Positions 61,713 to 64,000 of a stretch of 64,000 nucleotides of DNA are shown here, piece by piece; the first letter of the stretch is position 1; every line of letters starts with the position of its first letter. The stretch covers positions 56,894 through 120,893 of the forward strand of contig RPFO01000800.1 of NCBI GenBank assembly GCA_009746045.1, in the 5' to 3' direction. Source of the DNA: Mesostigma viride (lineage: Eukaryota > Streptophyta > Mesostigmatophyceae > Mesostigmatales > Mesostigmataceae). A model generated the notes under the pieces. That model was not told the origin of the DNA and did no database searches. It was given only the letters and a program-made list of their open reading frames with translations. The position numbers and the translations under genes were made by a program.

Positions 61713-63904
61713 TGAAGACTTTCGCGTGGGAGAAAAGCGATGGGCCGACACGGTTGGCTCAAGTGGTACTTAATGCAATGGAGGGGTTCGAATTTGTTGC
61801 GAAGAGGAAGGGGTGAACCAGCCGGATATCAAGAATGGGATATGGCTGCTGAATTTGGAACACCACGCGAAGCTGTGGAATGATGAGGAATTGTTGAAGG
61901 GTCGAACGGGTTCGTGGGTGGAGAAAAGGGACTGGAAGGCGGCGAAGGATTGTGGAGATTTCAATGGTGTGAAGGACGACTGGTCGTCGTACCTAGGCGA
62001 TTTCACGGGATTCTTCAACCCACCCGTGATCTTCATTGGGTCAAAGGAGCAGGTGGATGGGTTTAAGGTCCTTCTGAAGGTACTTGGGAAGCGGCCACAG
62101 GGGGAGGATATTTCCAATCCCAACGGCCGTTCGGGCAAGGAAATTGCGGGTGCAGCCCAGAAGCGTCCGCTGGAGACGGCAGGCGCTGGCACCAAAAAGA
62201 AACGCCGGAAGCGCGCCGCCTCGGAGACCCCCGCGGCCGAAGACGTCTCAATGGGGACGCCCTACCCTCATGATGGCGGCGTTCGGCCGGAGGGGATGAT
62301 GAGGATGTCGGGTCACAGGGGGGTGATGATGGGGAAGAGGTTGGTGATGATGGTGACGGCGGTGATGAGGGGGGCGGGAATGAGGGTGGTGATAAGGGGG
62401 GCGGGTCGAAGGACGGAGAGGGGGGGGTTCGAAGGGCGGAGAGGGGGCGGGTCGAAGGGCGGAGAGGGGGGGGTCGAACGACGGAGAGGGGGGCGGGTCG
62501 AAGGGCGGAGAGGGGGGCGGGTCGAAGGGCGGAGAGGGGCGGGTCGAAGGGCGGAGAGGGGAGGGGGTCGAAGGACGGAGAGGGGGCGGAGAGAAGGGCG
62601 GAGAGGGGGCGGAGAGGGGGCGGGTCGAAGGGCGGAGAGGGGGGCGGAGAGAAGGGTGGAGAGGGGGGCGGGTCAAAGGGCGGAGAGGGGGCGGGTCCAA
62701 GGGCGGAGAGGGGGCGGGTCGAAGGGTGGAGAGGGGGGCGGGTCAAAGGGCGGAGAGGGGGGCGGGTCGAAGGGCGGAGAGGGGGGCGGGTCGACCGGCG
62801 CATCGGGGGAAGGGGGGAAGGAGGGGGGGGGGGGAGGGAGGCTCGAAGGGGAATTCGGGGGCGTCGGGGGGGGGATGCTGGGGCGTGCCGTCGACTACTG
62901 CAAAAAGCTCCTTTCGCCTGGCGGGCACGTTCGATCAAGAGCAACGGCTAGTCATCTGTCAAAGGGTAAGTTAATCTGAGTGAATATGGTCGGTTAAATT
63001 ATGATGTTTGCATATTCCCAAGTTTGATTTGCGAATGTAATGATAACTAATTGCGCCGCTCGTCATTGCTTGTCCCACCCACAGGTGACGAGTCTGAAGA
63101 GGAGCCGCCAAAGGATGTCATGCATGCCGGCCCACCCAAAGGGTTTGTGGAAGATTCGGAAGAATCGGAAGAATCGGAACCGGAGGATCCAGCGCCACAA
63201 AGACGTGTCACAGTTACCGCAACCCAGCCCAAGCCACTAGACAAGAAAGTGCCACCACCAAGTTGGCAGCCGTGGATGGAGAATCTGGAAGGTGTGGGGG
63301 GGGGAAACGGGTCGTGCCCCGCTCGCCTGTTGGATGTCCGGTTTCGGTATTGTGCAAGCACGGCGGTGAATTTTGCCAGTATCGGAAGAACCAACTCCAG
63401 CGCCTTGATACGTTGTGGAAGCCCACGTGGGCTGCTGATTCGGTGGCTAAACTCAATGCAGACCCAATGAAGCTGGCACACATGCCTGATTTCCACGTCG
63501 ACACGTTCCTGGTGCATGGAGTCGTTCGAAAGGTGGATAAAACGGGCGTGTGGTGCGTTAAATTTTGGGCAGAAGGGTGTGACGAAAAGGGAATCTGGAT
63601 TAATGGGGAGAAGGGGACGATGCCCAACATAATTTTCAAGGTACAACAAGACGAGATGCGGAACTGTTTCAAGCCACCTGAGGGAACGTATTTGGAGTGG
63701 TGGATGGACAAGGGGTACCTGGCGACCAGATCTTCCCCAGCGACCAGATCTTCCCCACGACTCCAAGAGAAGGGGGGAGACCAAGCCGCAGGGCAGGGCA
63801 AACGAAAACCTCAAGGGAAGGCTGGCGCAGATGTGCGGGAGGGGGGTGTAAAGAAGCCCAGCGGACGGGCACCTGTAAAGAAACGCCTGTTAGTAGGTAG
63901 TTAG
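61712..63904 (+). CDS. Unrecognised intron-containing gene with two homopolymer frameshifts
   Basis: Exon 1 starts MKTFAWEKSDGPTRLAQVVL at 61,712. After a G4 run at 61,810-61,813 the frame must shift by one to continue (NQPDIKNGIWLLNLEHHAKL). A basic nuclear signal, KKKRRKRAA, lies near 62,195. A G-rich low-complexity region follows. GTAAGT at 62,966 and CCCACAG ending at 63,084 bound a 119-base intron in phase 1, and the frame is preserved across it (Lys-Gly-Asp-Glu-Ser). Exon 2 has a Glu/Ser-acidic stretch. At a G9 run (63,296-63,304) the frame shifts again into a part with VCKHGGEFCQYRKNQ spelled in the new frame as VLCKHGGEFCQYRK, then VVRKVDKTGVWCVKFWAEGC, ending in a Lys-rich tail. Function unknown. 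Confidence 0.5.
62378..62830 (+). repeat. G-rich 22-26-bp minisatellite inside exon 1
   Basis: Units of GGGTCGAAGGGCGGAGAGGG with variable G-runs, giving Arg/Gly/Glu-rich translation in any frame. Runs of four to nine G residues could form G-quadruplexes and are prone to slippage. Confidence 0.9.
62966..63084 (+). other. Spliceosomal intron
   Basis: Donor GTAAGT, branch region with TAATGATAACTAATTG, acceptor CCCACCCACAG. 119 bases. Removing it joins two open frames in phase 1. It is the best-supported intron in the window. Confidence 0.7.
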
Positions 63905-64000
63905 ATAGCTTGATCTGAACTCGTGTACATTTGTAAAGATCGATCTGTACATCTGTCTCCAGAGCATTCACTTGAATATTCAAAGTTCAAGTGGGAATTA

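Overview
The window is nuclear DNA of a photosynthetic eukaryote, most likely an alga. Three things point that way. At least one GT-AG intron has a clear branch-point region (62,966-63,084). About half of the window is LTR retrotransposons and satellites. A decayed piece of a green-type plastid rpoB gene lies at 30,690-31,115. The species cannot be fixed from sequence alone.

Layout. 1-896 is the 3'-incomplete part of a minus-strand gene. 967-1,526 is a 62-bp tandem repeat carrying the 14-bp palindrome CCAACGGCCGTTGG. 3,329-9,227 is a 28-30-bp minisatellite, followed by a polypyrimidine tract to 9,961. From about 10 kb to 31.7 kb, and again from 58.7 to 63.9 kb, lies an island of short, mostly intronless, co-oriented plus-strand genes. 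They encode MYND-finger proteins, a possible F-box protein, a three-member Cys/His-cluster family and several proteins I do not recognise. The island genes are separated by copies of the same palindrome, either singly or in 208-bp (13.9-16.9 kb) and 46-bp (58.0-58.7 and 60.0-60.5 kb) arrays. A 4.76-kb TTGTCC hexamer array (53,261-58,020) interrupts one such palindrome unit.

Four LTR retrotransposons of one unusual Copia-like lineage (three families) interrupt the island. Element C (21,140-29,583, minus) has decayed frames. Element O (31,671-52,257, plus) splits a small host gene and itself contains two nested insertions: element 1 (34,673-39,665, plus, internally deleted) and element 2 (43,075-50,910, minus, nearly intact). 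All four have target duplications (5 bp in C, 1 and 2; 4 bp, or 5 with one mismatch, in O).

The shared features of this lineage are the most interesting content. The LTRs end in AGTTA...AACT rather than TG...CA, with a hairpin at the LTR 5' edge. There is an extra ORF upstream of gag. Gag and pol lie in the same frame, separated by a single UGA followed by CU. The pol order is integrase, then a retropepsin-like domain with DTN in place of DTG, then RT with HGDD in place of YVDD, then RNase H. A tRNA T-arm-like motif and paired GGGCGCC boxes lie between pol and the 3' LTR.
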